Below are positions 36,701-49,334 of a stretch of 64,000 nucleotides of DNA, one piece after another. The stretch covers positions 4,362,949-4,426,948 of the forward strand of contig CM075856.1 in NCBI GenBank assembly GCA_037975125.1. Direction: 5' to 3'. The notes below the pieces were generated by a model. The model searched no databases and was not told the origin of the DNA. It saw only the letters and a list, made by a program, of their open reading frames with translations. Source of the stretch: Latrodectus hesperus (Eukaryota > Arthropoda > Arachnida > Araneae > Theridiidae). Made by a program: the position numbers and the translations under genes. How positions within the stretch are numbered: position 1 is the first letter of the stretch; each line of letters opens with the position of its first letter.

Positions 36701-39049
36701 TTTGAAATTAATAATTTGACAGAAATATAACATCAGCAACAAAACATTTACAACATTTTCACTATGGAAGATGACATGAGGTAAATATTGCAATAAAATT
36801 GTGAAAATAGATTATCCTAACACACCAAGTAACCTTGGTAAAAAATACATATTAATTATTTTGATGATGATCATAGCAGACGTTATAAGTAGTTTGTAAA
36901 ACAAATATGTGCAAGCAATATAATTAAGTTTAAGTAGAAGAGTATAAAAAAGAGCAAATAACTGGGACAGATTTTCAATAAGTACTAGTAACTCTCTCAT
37001 GCTTTAACTGTGTCCTTTAATGTAACATCACAATACCAAAGGACTGCATTGTCTACACGCAGATAGTTAAGATTACAAATGCATGGGAGTGGTATCCTAT
37101 TGAATATTTAACGGTTGCTGTAGGTGATAAACTGTAGAATATTTAAAGTATAACAGATTACAATCTGCTGTTTCAGTTAAAATTTTGCAGCAGCTCAGAC
37201 TGTGCACTGTAGTTACCACGATTAAGAAAATTATTGAACAAAAATCTAAGTACTATACAGTAAATAATAAAAAGCCTTAAAAAGCGACAGAATATTGAAT
37301 GAAAATGATTGTATTTACTTGCATGCATTATCACTCGTTGTTATAAATGAATTAGTAATTCATTTGTCTTTATGTATCTTTATATATACATACCTTAATA
37401 AAAGTAACAAATATATCCACATAAAATGATTTTTCTGATAAATTCCTAAAATAATTATTTTACTATTATGGAAAGACTTAAGGTTTCTGATAATGAAATA
37501 AAAAATATGTAATTAAAATATGTGAAACATTATGAGAATTACTGTTTTATTCGAAAAAAAAACAAGCAAATACAATAAAATGTGTGAAAACTGACCTCTT
37601 AATATGTTTTAACCATTGAATACGCGTTTATTATATAAGGTTAAATGTGTCTTTTTTAAATAAACGCATAGCTAATTCTTGAATAAAATAACATTGATTG
37701 AAGCATTTAGTTTTCAAGACATTTTTAAGGATTAATTTTTTGTTTTTTCCATTCCATCACTTAAATATTTATTGATGATGCAATGATTTAAAAAGATGAA
37801 TTTCTTTTCTTACTAGGAAAAACATTTTAAAGAACTACTAACAAGGATGAAAGCATGACAATAATCAAGATAAAAATGTTTAAAAACTAGCCTGACATGT
37901 CCATAAAGATTATTCTCTTCATCAACCACATAATATATAAAAGAGTTGTTGATATTTATGACACTTGGACAAGCCATGCTCGCTCTGTTGAGGATGTATA
38001 AAAGTAAATTACAAAATTCCTTTAAATTTCTATGTGGCTTTGATTTTCTTTGAGGCTTTACTTCTATGTGGCTTATGTAAGCCTAACTAGCACAACTGAC
38101 CAGATGTCACAATTGTCATTCTTCCTCAATATTTTCACTTACTTTGCAGATTCAGTGATATGAAATGGAAAGTATCCATTTATTACATTTATATTTATTT
38201 TATAACTTTCTTTTGAATTCTTATGTAACAACAAAAAATAAATAAATAATTATAATAAAATGACTTTAAAATGCTCTGGATTTTGACAATATAAAAGTTA
38301 CCAATTACGCTTAAACATTTAATTAAGCAAGGAAATATTATACTTTTTCATATTAAAAATACATATCACTGATTTGTGATAAACTATTTAAATATATTCA
38401 TACATTTAATGCATTAATTTACTTCATTATCATTTTATTTCTGCTTGCATTTAAATGTTATTGTCATAAAATTAAAAGCAAAACTCGCGAAAATCAGGAA
38501 ATGGTTTTAAATAAATTTGTGATGTTAACAATCAAGTCATTATGATCATTGGTATCTGAGAAGAATAATTATAAATTTAGCAGTTTCCTTAAACATTTGG
38601 AGATTTTCGAGAAATTTAACTTATAAGTTTTATGCAAAACAATATATATATCTGTTAATATAAGACGTTTTATACTTTTTATTAAAGCACTAATAGCACA
38701 ATGTTAATAGATGAAACAATATTGATGTCTGATCTCATAAGAGTGAAGCTGTAAGAAAAATCTGGTTATAAAAGTAAATAATTCTGTGAATAAAAGTACT
38801 GATGTGGCTCAAATAAATTATTAAAATTTAAAATAAATAACCAACAAAACTAAATAGAAAACTCCTTTATTAAATTTAAATTTTTTAATGTGCTATCAGT
38901 AAAACAAACAGAATATGTTTGCTATAATTTCGATGTACATTATATAGATCCCATGTTCATAATTTTATAACATGTTTATTCATGTTCAAATTATTTTCCA
39001 TAATTTACAAATTCAGATAATATGAAGGCTATAAAAAATCTGTAATCAT
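36701..39049. other. AT-rich stretch, no gene recognised
   Basis: No gene recognised. The only recognisable piece is the SINE tail scrap at about 37945-37988, listed separately. Confidence 0.55.
37945..37988 (-). repeat. SINE tail 1 fragment
   Basis: About 44 bp matching the minus strand of tail 1: GTTGATATTTATGACACTTG followed by GACAAGCCATGCTCGCT. It is a severely 5'-truncated insertion or a remnant. Confidence 0.75.
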
Positions 39050-39524
39050 TGTGTTGAATATATTTTTTCATATTCCTTTTAATATATGTGTACAATTCCT
39101 CACTGGACATGGGAAATTCAATAGTTACCTACACCGTTTCCACATTAAAAACAGTGAGGTGTGCAAGTGCAACTCTGGGAGTGACAACCCTTCTCACATT
39201 CTTCTTGAATTCCCATCTGTTTCAGAAGTAAGGAACGAGCTTTGTAAAGACTTAAATAACAGGTGGCCCCCGATTATGGTGGACCTAGTTAAGAAAGAGA
39301 ATTTTGAATTTTTTGTAAAATTTATCCATGCTGTTATCTAATTCATTTTTCATTTTTATATCTCTTTTTTTCTCTCTGCTTTCTTTTATTATTACTTTTT
39401 TCATCTCATGTATTATTTGGATTTGTTTTGTAGTACATTTGTTGTACCTTCGGGCCCTGTGTGGCATTCCTTGGTGCACAGGGAGATATTTTTGTTTTCC
39501 CAAATAAAAAAAATATATGTGTTG
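39050..39524 (+). pseudogene. LINE ORF2 3'-end remnant
   Basis: An open frame to 39341 encodes the region after the RNase H domain of R1/Jockey/I-like non-LTR retrotransposons: QFLTGHGKFNSYLHRF, then a zinc-knuckle-like block CKCNSGSDNPSHILLEF in which family members usually have C-x-C then H and C. The terminal Cys of that block appears to be Phe here. It is followed by a 3' UTR with GCATTCCTTGGTGCACAGGG and an AATAAAAAAAATA end. TGTGTTG occurs at 39050 and 39518, possibly part of a target-site duplication. The rest of the element is missing by 5' truncation. Confidence 0.83.
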
Positions 39525-40079
39525 CATTTATCCAATTTAAAATAACTCCTAAGAATTATTTCAAATAAAACAACGATTTTGTGATTCAATATTTCACTAA
39601 TGCAACTATTGTTGTCAAGATAACCAACAATTATTCTCAATTGAAATTGTTAGTAATATGACTCAATGTGTACTAACTCTATGAAATGCGATAATGTAAC
39701 ATGCATTTAGAATGTATTGATCAATAGTTTTGTGATAAGGGATCATATAAAAAGGTTTTCTTTCAATTTTCCTATGGTGAAGCAGATATTGACGAAGTAA
39801 AGAAGAAGATACTCATACAACTGTATCAATGCAGCAACTTACTGGCAACTGTCTACGTGTATTTCAGCGACATATGGTCGAGATGTCTCTCAAAGTGAGA
39901 TGATGCTGTTTTATGCAAAGAAAATCCTTTTCAAGGAAGTTTTCTCTTGTTCAAACTTGAGAGCTACTTCTTAATCGAAATGTATGACCGGATTACTTCT
40001 CACTAAATATTTACTACAAGCAGATAACTATAGACTAATTTCAACGTCCCTCTTCAGATCTCTGTTTACACAGTTTAAA
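39525..40079. other. AT-rich stretch, no gene recognised
   Basis: Nothing recognisable; 39770-40010 is somewhat less AT-rich but carries no motif. Confidence 0.55.
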
Positions 40080-40486
40080 AAGTAATACAAGGGACGTGGT
40101 AGCCTTGTGGTTAGGGTATCAGCCTTCCATCCGGAAGGGTGGGGTTCGATTCCGAATGTTGCCAAAGACCCACCAAGTACATGCGATATACGTGCTCGTA
40201 AAATCTGTGGAATCGAAAGTCCTGTGGTCAGTCGTTGAGCAGTTACCATATGTGCAATGGTCTGGAGAAATTTACTCCCCCTTCAGATCAATGTCAAAAT
40301 TGAGGGAGTAGATCCTCGGGTGCTGCCATCTATCGGAGGATTTGAAGAGCAAAAGTCGTACTTTTACCTTCATGGTGCTCTGATTAAACGAAAGACGCTC
40401 CCAATTGACTTAAATTTGCATAGCCAAGGCATAGCGAGCTGGGCTTGTCCAAGTGTCATTAGTAACAACAACAAGAAGTAATACAA
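40080..40486 (+). repeat. tRNA-derived SINE, type A head, tail 1, with TSD
   Basis: Full-length type A copy, 40091-40475: A-box-like GTAGCCTTGTGGTTAGGG, B box GGTTCGATTCC, a body with GTACATGCGATATACGTGCT (40177) and CCCCTTCAGATCAATGTC, and a junction near GAAGAGCAAAAGTCGTAC into the same tail 1 that ends type B copies. It ends in (CAA)n. The perfect duplication AAGTAATACAA lies at 40080-40090 and 40476-40486. This copy defines the intact type A structure. Confidence 0.95.
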
Positions 40487-41775
40487 AGCCTTTGGCTCTG
40501 TGAATCTAAAATTGTATGATGCATTACAAATACTGAAAATTTTTAAACCACGTTTTACAATTAATATATTTCTTTCTATAATAAAAACATTAATTTCTAC
40601 TACAAACTTCTACTACTACTTTATATAACACGTTTTTGATACTGTCGAAAAGTAAGATTATTTTTTAAAAATAATGTTCTTCTTTGAGGTATTAATGTAT
40701 CATTAAGTTTTATGTATTTTATAGCTTTGTTACTCTGTAATATATTTATCAATACCTTAAAAATCTGTTAAAATTAGTTTTTTAACTTTAAGGTATAAAC
40801 TGAACGTCGAAAAGGATTATCTTTACCCAGAAAGATTACTTAAAATTGCAGAGATTTTAAAGCACATACTATTTTTACGCTATAATATTTTTTGCTTCCC
40901 TTACTAAGTTTCAAATTAAATGGAAAAGTCATTTTTATATCATGAAGAATAAAAGCTTTTTATACTTATAAGTGCTAAGCTAACAGAAAGTTACTGATTA
41001 TCTTTCTTTAAAAGAATTTAAAAAAATAAGAAGCAACTTTGTTTCTCAACATTTTATTCTCTGAATCATAGCACTATATAAACGTCTAATATTTGTAACC
41101 TTATGCCCAGTTTCGAAAGTTTCTATTTAGGTTTGACAAACATTTAATTCCTTTCCAAACAATTTATAAGTGTCTTATATGTAACGATATATATCTAAAA
41201 TAACATCACTGTTTTGTATTATATAAAATTATGAACTTAAATAAATATTTCAAGAGTATATTAGTTATTTCAAAGTAAAATATCAAAAATTGGCAAATTT
41301 AGACATTCCAGATAAAATTGTATTTTTGACAAAGCTTTTATATTTTATTGATTTATTTAAATAAAAGTATATAAGCTGTTTCAACTTTCGGGAACTACAA
41401 AAAAGCTCAAATTATATAAATATTTTCATACAACTTTTACGAAAATAATTTCTTTGATAACCTCGTATAGCTAATATGTCATGGTGGAAGATACATCTGG
41501 TAATTTTTCAATGCTAATTTTCAAATTTCGCATGCTCTTTACCAAAATACGATGCAAAATACAATTAAAAAATTAGGAAGAAAGGAAATATAAACAATAG
41601 ATATTATAAAGCAAATTAACTACATGTGTTCATTAAGAAGATGATCAACTATCTAAAATGGAAAATACTCTTTTTTGTACCCTAAGGACACATGTATAAA
41701 ATTTTTCGGGCGTACCTCCCAAATAGTATTTGTAAAATAAAAGAAAGATAATAGTTCCACTTTTGTGTGTGTATA
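40487..41775. other. AT-rich stretch, no gene recognised
   Basis: Nothing recognisable. Confidence 0.6.
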
Positions 41776-41776
41776 T

Positions 41777-41781
<5 letters not shown>

Positions 41782-41849
<68 letters not shown>

Positions 41850-41872
41850 ATGTATGTATGTATGTATATATG
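41782..41872. repeat. (TA)n then (TGTA)n microsatellite
   Basis: About 32 TA units followed by about six TGTA units; the broken 5' side of a SINE remnant lies just after. Confidence 0.95.
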
Positions 41873-41885
41873 AGAAACTTTTCTT

Positions 41886-42010
41886 CCAATCCAGATCAAA
41901 AATGAAATTGAGGTAGTGGGTCCTTTAATGGTGCCATCTATCGGAGAAGCACTCAGAACAAAGTCGTACCTTCGTAGTGCTCTGATTAAAAGAACAACAC
42001 ACAACAAAAA
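41886..42010 (+). repeat. SINE type A, 3' part only
   Basis: Matches the 3' body and the start of tail 1 of type A: CCAGATCAAAAATGAAATTG, GTGCCATCTATCGGAG, AAAGTCGTAC and GTGCTCTGATTAAA. The head is missing; the copy starts beside the microsatellite. Confidence 0.85.
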
Positions 42011-42743
42011 ACCTGGATAAAAATAATATTAAGATTATTAGAACTTATTAAAAAACAGCCCATTTCAAAACAAACTAAACATATATTCTAATTATCTAAA
42101 ATAAAAAGTATTTATTTATATTTACTTGTAAGTTTACTTATTCAGATACATTAAATATTATGAGTTTCCCAAATATTTTTGCAGTTTCACTCATCAGACT
42201 TGCATTCTCTCATTCAAACATATCTTATATATCATCGACTTCCAGAAAGCTGACTTTCTTGCACAATGTTGGAGTGATGTTGCTTGATATGGAAAAGCAT
42301 GAAGAAAATAAATTTTTTCTTCTCAAATTGTGAACTTATATCTTGTATAGCCATTGGAAAATATTCCTTATCTTGTTTCTAAAACATAAATGCCTCAGTT
42401 TTGAATTTCTAATATTGTCGTTAATGAATTCTTGAGTGACTTCTTACTTTATCTACATCTATAACTCGTTATTTCATTGTGTTCATTGTTCATTGTAGCC
42501 TGCTTGTGCCTCATTAATTTTTACACCGATTTATATATATTGATTTCGCTTGCCTATTTATTACATTTACAATTTTCAGTTGTATTTAAAACAAATCTGC
42601 GGAAAAGAATTGTCATTAAAATCTTAAGAACAATAAAAATATCTATTTCCTCTGAAATACCTTTTATTTCATTTAAACTTCAACATCTAATACACCTACT
42701 TTAATGTATCTACTGAAATGAAATTACAAAAATGCCGCTGTTA
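42011..42743. other. AT-rich stretch, no gene recognised
   Basis: Nothing recognisable; the open frame at 42477-42704 is hydrophobic and without a motif. Confidence 0.55.
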
Positions 42744-42935
42744 TACACTGTAAAAAAACGGAAGAAATACAGTAAAAATCACTGTTATTTAAATAGCTGT
42801 CATAGGAACACTAATGATTACAGTAAATTTTACTGTAAAATTCAGCCGCAGAAAATCGTTTGCTATTGGGCATGCGCATTGAATTAGGGGGATAAAAGTT
42901 TCTTTTGTTCTCCTGTGACAAATAAATAAAATTAA
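42744..42935. repeat. MITE-like palindromic block
   Basis: Starts TACACTGTAAAAAAACGG, with repeated TACAGTAAA motifs and an internal 21-bp palindrome TTACAGTAAA-T-TTTACTGTAA (42818-42838). GGGCATGCGCATTGAATTAG and GGGATAAAAGTTTCTT follow. The style resembles small non-autonomous DNA transposons. The second end is not located. Confidence 0.6.
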
Positions 42936-43065
42936 TTTTGCCGTTTATTTGCCCTTGTTTTCGCTTAGTGAAGTTGGTGATATTTTGAGAATAGTTGTTC
43001 CTTTAGTTGAATTTCTATTGAAATTTAATCACCAAATATAAGGTAACGTATACTTGTCATATTGT

Positions 43066-44181
43066 TCTTCTCTTAACTCATAAACATGATGCAAAAAAAT
43101 TTCCCACGTTATAACCATCTTGCCTCGCATTAAAATAGTAACGCTGAATGTACTGCACTCATGTCTTTACAAAGTGTGGAAAAGATTCTTGATTTCAGGG
43201 TTCTCATTTTTATATAATTTACTACGGTTACAACCGTAGTTAACACAATATTCAAACCAAGACTCATTTCATTGGAAGCCAAAGCTTTTCTGTGGATCAT
43301 GCAATGTGTCCAGACGCACTGTGGCGATTTTTGTTTCACAAGTGCTTGAATACTTTGGAATCTTCCGGACATAGAACGAGCACCACCGGTGCATATTCGA
43401 AGCAATTTTTCCATTCTATGTTTGCCTTGTTCATAAAATCATTTAAGATAGCAAATAATGCGAAAGCTATTGCTTTGAGTTCTATTGGTTTGCAGAAAAG
43501 TAATTCTTCTACTACTGACAAATCATCACAAAATCTAACATAGGCAATGAAATGAGCATCTTTATTACTATCTGTTGCCTCATCAAATTGTATTGAAAAC
43601 AATTTGTCACGCAACTTCGACAAAAGCTGACACTCTAAATCGTCAGCTATATCAGCAATTCGACGGGCAACAGTGTCATTTGAAAGAGGTATAGACTGCA
43701 ATTGTTTTGCTAAATTATCTCCAAACATATTTTCTACAATCTCAATTGCGGCTGCCAAAATAAGCTGTTCACCAATGATGTGAGGCTTTTTACATCTGGC
43801 TATTTTATATGAAACTTTGTAAGAGGCAATTAAAGCTTTTTCATTCACAGACAAAGTTTTTTAAACAATGATTTTTGCTTTTCATATGATTTTAATTTTA
43901 ATTTGAAGAATTCTCTGGGTTTGTTTAGGTACTCACTATGAAGCGTTTACAAATGTCGTTTAAGTTTATTAGGTTTCATGCTGTCTGCCGCCAACATTTT
44001 TAGCAAATGATACACAGGGGCCTTTCTTTTTCATTTACTTCAGTACTAGTGAACCCAAAATTTAAGTATTCTTGAGAATATTCTCTTGATTTTATTTTCG
44101 GAACCACACGTTCGTCTGTGTACTTGTTGATGCTTGTCTATCGTCTAATGCTCGCTTACGCCCGCTTAAAAATTTATCCAT
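43066..44181 (-). pseudogene. hAT transposase pseudogene (ZBED5/SCAND3-like)
   Basis: Start codon at 44181-44179 (MDKFLSGRKR). A BED-type zinc-finger region follows with CIIC and a downstream R-H and L-H pattern, crossed by several frameshifts and stops. From 43854 a clean stretch of about 170 codons reads SVNEKALIASYKVSYKIARC, GEQLILAAAIEIVENMFG, IPLSNDTVARRI and FSIQFDEATDSNKDAHFI, which carries the first catalytic Asp. A one-base loss near 43400 shifts the frame. The next motif reads ICTGGARSM where the family has C-T-D-G-A, so the second catalytic Asp is Gly (43387-43385). WTHCMIHRKALAS, LNIVLTTVVTVVNYIK and CEARW follow to about 43066. The C-terminal half with the catalytic Glu and the dimerisation region is missing. 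Similar proteins have been domesticated in vertebrates, but this copy cannot be functional. Confidence 0.92.
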
Positions 44182-44731
44182 GATTCTGCATAAGTCTGCT
44201 GCCGTGAATATTTAATACGGTGAATTGCAATTACACGAAAATATATATAACATTCACATTCAGAATAGATTCAATAGCGATAGAAGGATCGACTGGAATG
44301 AGATTGTCTGGAATTGAAATTGGCGTCATAGAACTTTCTCCTTCTCCCTATGAGAAAACATTTGTTCACATCTGCCCACGCTCATAACTTAACTTTTAAG
44401 TTGACCAGACAATTTCCAGACAAATCGAAATTTGTCGTGAAACCGTGAGAATGCCAGACATGGCTGGACGCAAGAGCAATAAAAAGACATAGGATTCTTG
44501 TTATTTCAATGTAAAGGTTAGGTGTTGCAAAATGTCAATAAATTTCCGTATTCTTGGTAGTTTGTAAAGTTTAAAATTAAGGTTTTAGTGTAGGTTTAGC
44601 GCCAAAATACTCAAAATACATTATTATTTATACATAGTGTGTATTGTATTGTATGTGGTGGGGAGGGGGATGCGCGATGAAAATTATGATTGAAAATTGG
44701 GCCGTGAATAATAAAATATTGAGAAACACTG
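43066..44731 (-). mobile_element. hAT DNA transposon, 3' truncated
   Basis: The minus strand starts at 44731 with CAGTGTTTCTCAATATTTTA, a hAT-type terminal inverted repeat. About 550 bp of leader follows, then a transposase remnant that is recognisable to about 43066. The matching opposite end is not visible, so the 3' part is deleted or was replaced, possibly by the MITE-like block at 42744. Confidence 0.82.
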
Positions 44732-45851
44732 CTTTAAATATTAAAATTTTTATGCACATAACTATTGCTTCATTCACGTAAAGCTTATTTTTATAGATAA
44801 AGAAATGAAAGCAAAGTACACATTACCAAATTTTCATATAAAAATAATAAATCTAGTAAACTATTCACTGTTGAAGTATTACCTTATATATACTATAAGT
44901 ATTGAAGCTCAATAAATTTCTTATCAAATTTTTTTTTAACCTAATAGGAGAAACAAATTTTCGGAAAAATCTATTTTCTTTATTTCGCCTTTTATTTTGA
45001 ATAGCTATATATACAAAGTTTAACTTTTACGTCAAAATTTAGATACTAAGATAAACATTAAAGAGAATACCAATTTATTCCAGACTAATCTATAGGTTTG
45101 GTAAACATAAATTAGTTAACGGGTAAACGTTTCTTAGAATTAGGCAGCTAACAAAAGGGCCGTAGGCTTATTATAGAATATTTATTCATGTCTGATTAAA
45201 AACTAAATGGGAGATAAAGTGACGCAAATATCAAGCATTAAGAAAAATTTATAGCTAAAGAATTCTGAAATTAAGTTGCGTGTCTAAAACTTTGTTTAGG
45301 AACTTTTTAAAGGTTTTTTCATCAATTAATCAAGATGGATTCATAAATTATTACATTTTTGTAATTGGACATACGTATTATTCAAAGATTTAATCTTACT
45401 CCAGACATTCGTATAAAATCTTGGAAAAAGGTGGCCTGGTATAGTCTACTAGGATATCAAATCTTGGAATTAAATTGGTCATCAACTGACTCATCTAATG
45501 AAATGAATCAGTAGATAAGCACAAGTAGATAAATATTTTTCAATTGTTTGCAGAGTTTTAGTTTCCTATAAATTATTTCTATCTATGAGCAAAAATAAGG
45601 ATTTATTCTATTCTAAAAGATATATCACTATCAGATAAAGATTTCAAGTCCTATAATAATTGCAAAATACAAAGTTAGTATTAAAAGTATCTAAGTGTTA
45701 TATTTAATTAGATATCACAGAGATATTTTAATAATAATTGCGCTTGGTGATTCTAAAATAAGAACTTCAGTATATTGTTTCCAGTTGTTCATTGCTCCGT
45801 ATTTTAGAGAACTGGTGTGAAGATTTATTTATTTTAAGATCAAACGCTTTA
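44732..45851. other. AT-rich stretch, no gene recognised
   Basis: Nothing recognisable. Confidence 0.6.
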
Positions 45852-46135
45852 GCCGCCCACCCTGTCTAGTGGTCAGCATGCCTGGCTGTGGACAGGGAAG
45901 TCCTGCGTTCAAATCCCGGTTCAGGTAGGAATGTACTATCTCTCTCTCTCTTATGTCTTTGTCCTTTCCTTGTATGCATGGGTTGTGAATTGTTGCCTAC
46001 CGTATAAATGTGTACCTATGGCAATGTGTGTATTGAGGAAGTTGGGCACTACACCAAATTGCGGTTCAGTTGGAAAAGTGGAGTAGCATCCTATATATTC
46101 CCAGCCTAGCTGACACAAGACAACATCAATCCTTC
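45852..46135 (+). repeat. tRNA-derived SINE, type B head, tail 2
   Basis: Head GCCGCCCACCCTGTCTAGTG with B box GCGTTCAAATCCC, and the type B body (GTCCTTTCCTTGTATGCATG, then CCGTATAAATGTGTACC). After GTGTGTATTGAGGAAG it continues not with tail 1 but with GGTTCAGTTGGAAAAGTGGA, the same tail 2 as the copy at 50861. The end is eroded (ACACAAGACAACATCAATCC), and no target-site duplication is clear. Confidence 0.9.
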
Positions 46136-47025
46136 AAAAAAGAAATTAAATTTAAGGTATATATTTAATATTTATTGGTAAAATGAATTTTATGTTTTTA
46201 AATATCAAGCATTTATTTTCATATGCACATTACCTAATACATATTCACTTAAATTCTGTTTTTATGTAAAAAGACATAAAGAACTCAGTTATTCATCTTA
46301 CAAGCTTATATAATTTTATAAATTATTAAATATAATCTCCTTATTAATTCTAATTTCCTAATGCGCATAAAATTGTATTTTACCGATTGCAACATAGATC
46401 TAGGAAATTTTATTCTCTTTTTACAAACTATATTTGCATTTATCTTGATTTCCTCCTCAAAGAATATGTTTACAGAGATATTTCTTTAATGTCAATTTAT
46501 TTTAATCTGCATTTTCCTATAAAATTTCATATATGCTGCATCATTCATTACTTTCATATTAATAAAATAGTGCATCAAATTAATACAATAGTACATTAAA
46601 TTAATAATTAAAAACTTCTTTTTATATTAGTACATAAATGTCTTAGAAAATAAAATATATTTAGGGGGTACATAAAATTAGTATTTCTTTTTCCCCCTTA
46701 TTTCTCATATTTGACTGTAATTCACTATATAACTTAGAATCAAAGCTCATTGAATAAGAGAGATAATTTGAGGGGAAATTTAATTTCCAATAATAGTTCT
46801 ACTATTTCCATGTTTAAAAATAGATATTTTATTTCATTTTTATAATCCAACTGGAGCCCTGTTAAAGGGAAATAAATTTGTTACAGCTGTTCGAAATGTT
46901 ATGGAACATAGCTTTATTCAAAACGAATTATTCATTTACTTCTGAAGAATTTTTTTAAATTTCTAAATTTTGATTTTTAAGAAAATGTTTTTAAGAATGA
47001 TTTGAATAAAGTTTATTTAGTATTT
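46136..47025. other. AT-rich stretch, no gene recognised
   Basis: Nothing recognisable. Confidence 0.6.
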
Positions 47026-47549
47026 AAAATACTTAAGCCGCCCAACTTGTCTAGTGGTCAGCATGCCTGACTGCGGATAAGAAGGTCTTGGGTTCGAATC
47101 CCGGTTCTGGCATGGATGTACTTTCGCTCTCTTTCTATCCTGTCTTTGTCCTTTCCTTGTATGAATGAGGTGTGAATGGTTGCCTACCCTATAAACGGGT
47201 ACCTATGGCATGTGCGTTTACATATTACGCCCGAGTACATGCGATATACGTGCTCGTTAAATCTGTGGAATCGAGAGTCCTGTGGTCGGTCGTTGAGCAG
47301 TTACCATATGTGCAATGGTCTGGAGACATTTACTCCCCCTTCAGATCAATGCCAAAATCGGGGGAGTAGATCCTCTGGTATTGCCATCTATCGGAGAATT
47401 TGAAGAGCAAAAGTCGTACTTTCACCTTCATGGTGCTCTGATTAAAACGAAAGACGCTCCCAATTGACTTAAATTCGCATAGCAAAGGCATAGCGAGCTT
47501 GGCTTGTCCAAGTGTCATTATATAGTAACAACAACAACAAAATATTTAA
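47026..47549 (+). repeat. Mosaic SINE: head B, body A, tail 1
   Basis: At 47037-47538 (about 500 bp) this element joins three parts. First, a full type B head and body to GGCATGTGCGT (about 47217). Second, from about 47235 the type A body, starting GTACATGCGATATACGTGCT, without a type A tRNA head. Third, the shared tail 1 with TCACCTTCATGGTGCTCTGA and a (CAA)n end. Its flanks AAAATACTTAA (47026-47036) and AAAATATTTAA (47539-47549) match at 10 of 11 bases, so the composite inserted once as a unit. Only the type B head supplies a promoter. Confidence 0.93.
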
Positions 47550-48755
47550 ATTAGGATGAATATAGTAATATTTGTAATTTTTAAAATAAAAAAATATTTT
47601 CTTATATAAACAACATATAAAATAATTATGTATTTTTACTTAATAACTGTAAGGTTATAAGATTAAAAAATATTTAAATAATTCTTAAAGTCTCAGAAAA
47701 TATTCTAAGAAAATCACTTGAAACAAATTTAATTTTGTATACAAAGTATACCTTATACAGTTTAAAATTCAACAAGAGTCAATGGAAGTAAACTGTCATA
47801 TTGATCAAGAGGTCATTAACAAGTTTATCAGAAACAGCGCATGTTATTGGCACTTTCCCATGCAATCCATTAACTAACTTCATACTGAAGATTTTTAAAA
47901 GTGTTATTTATCTTTCTCCGAAAGCTGATTCAATATCCGTTTTCATTTCACCTTCAAAAAATATGGGTTCTACTAAATCACTACGTACTACTGAGATTTG
48001 TGCTCGTGAATCTCAAATACCTTTCAAAAGTACTTATTCACATATGATGTTGTTATTTTAAAGTTCATCCACATTTCTTATAGCTTCAATTGATAAGGAC
48101 ATTCAATTGATAAGAAATATTTTATTTTGCATTCCCGACAATATGGTACTGAACTGTCTGATTAGAACTAATTTTTTGGAAAATTCTAGTTTGAGTTAAA
48201 GAATGATGTATGACCTTTTACAGGATATGAGATACTTGAGAGTCAATACAAAAGAAACTAAGTAAAATCTGCTAAAATGTTTTACAAAAATTAAATATGT
48301 TATTGAAATACTTTAAAGTGTTCTTAAAAATGAAAAACGTTGAAATTGTGAAAAATAGATTAAAAATTATTAAATTTTGCAACACAAAATTAAAATGATT
48401 AAAAATACATATACTCTAAAGAGGCAGTGTTTTAATGATTTATGTCTAAATAGCAGAATAAAATGAACATGAATTAATTAAAAATATAATAGAAAATTTT
48501 TTTATCTAAAAAAAATAAATATTCTAAAAATTAAGTAAAATTTAATTGATCAATTTACAAACAATATTTACTTCATTATAGTAGTAATACAAAAACAATT
48601 ATAAAGAGAGTTCAATTTTAAATTGATTAAATGATCTTATTTAAATTTGAAATATTCCTTTCAATACTGTTTAAATAAATAGAATCTTTCCATCAGATTT
48701 AGCAATTGTGTTGGATGATTCTTAATGTTTTTCAACAAAATTATTTTTACACACA
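47550..48755. other. AT-rich stretch, no gene recognised
   Basis: Nothing recognisable; the 86-codon open frame at 47801-48061 has no family motif. Confidence 0.5.
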
Positions 48756-48763
48756 GAAATATA

Positions 48764-49170
<407 letters not shown>

Positions 49171-49334
49171 TAATTTTCTATTTAAAATAATGCAGTAGTG
49201 ACATTATTTTACTATAATTTATTTTCTATTTACTCCAACAAAATCTAGTGTTTAATTTTCTATTTAAAATAATGCAGAAGTGACACTATTTTACAATAAT
49301 TTATTTTCTATTTACTCCAAAAAAAATCTAGTGT
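49171..49334. repeat. Tandem duplication, 2 x 82 bp
   Basis: Units start at 49171 and 49253, both TAATTTTCTATTTAAAATAA, and share TTTATTTTCTATTTACTCCA and AAATCTAGTGTTTAAT with only a few differences. High similarity suggests a recent duplication or an assembly artefact. Confidence 0.92.

Noticed and set aside
40028..40481. Open frames of about 70 codons over the type A SINE
   Set aside because: They lie on both strands of a SINE and reappear in the other SINE copies (for example 47172-47518). They are chance frames in a repeat.
43292..43543. Plus-strand open frame opposite the hAT transposase
   Set aside because: It is the antisense shadow of the transposase on the minus strand.
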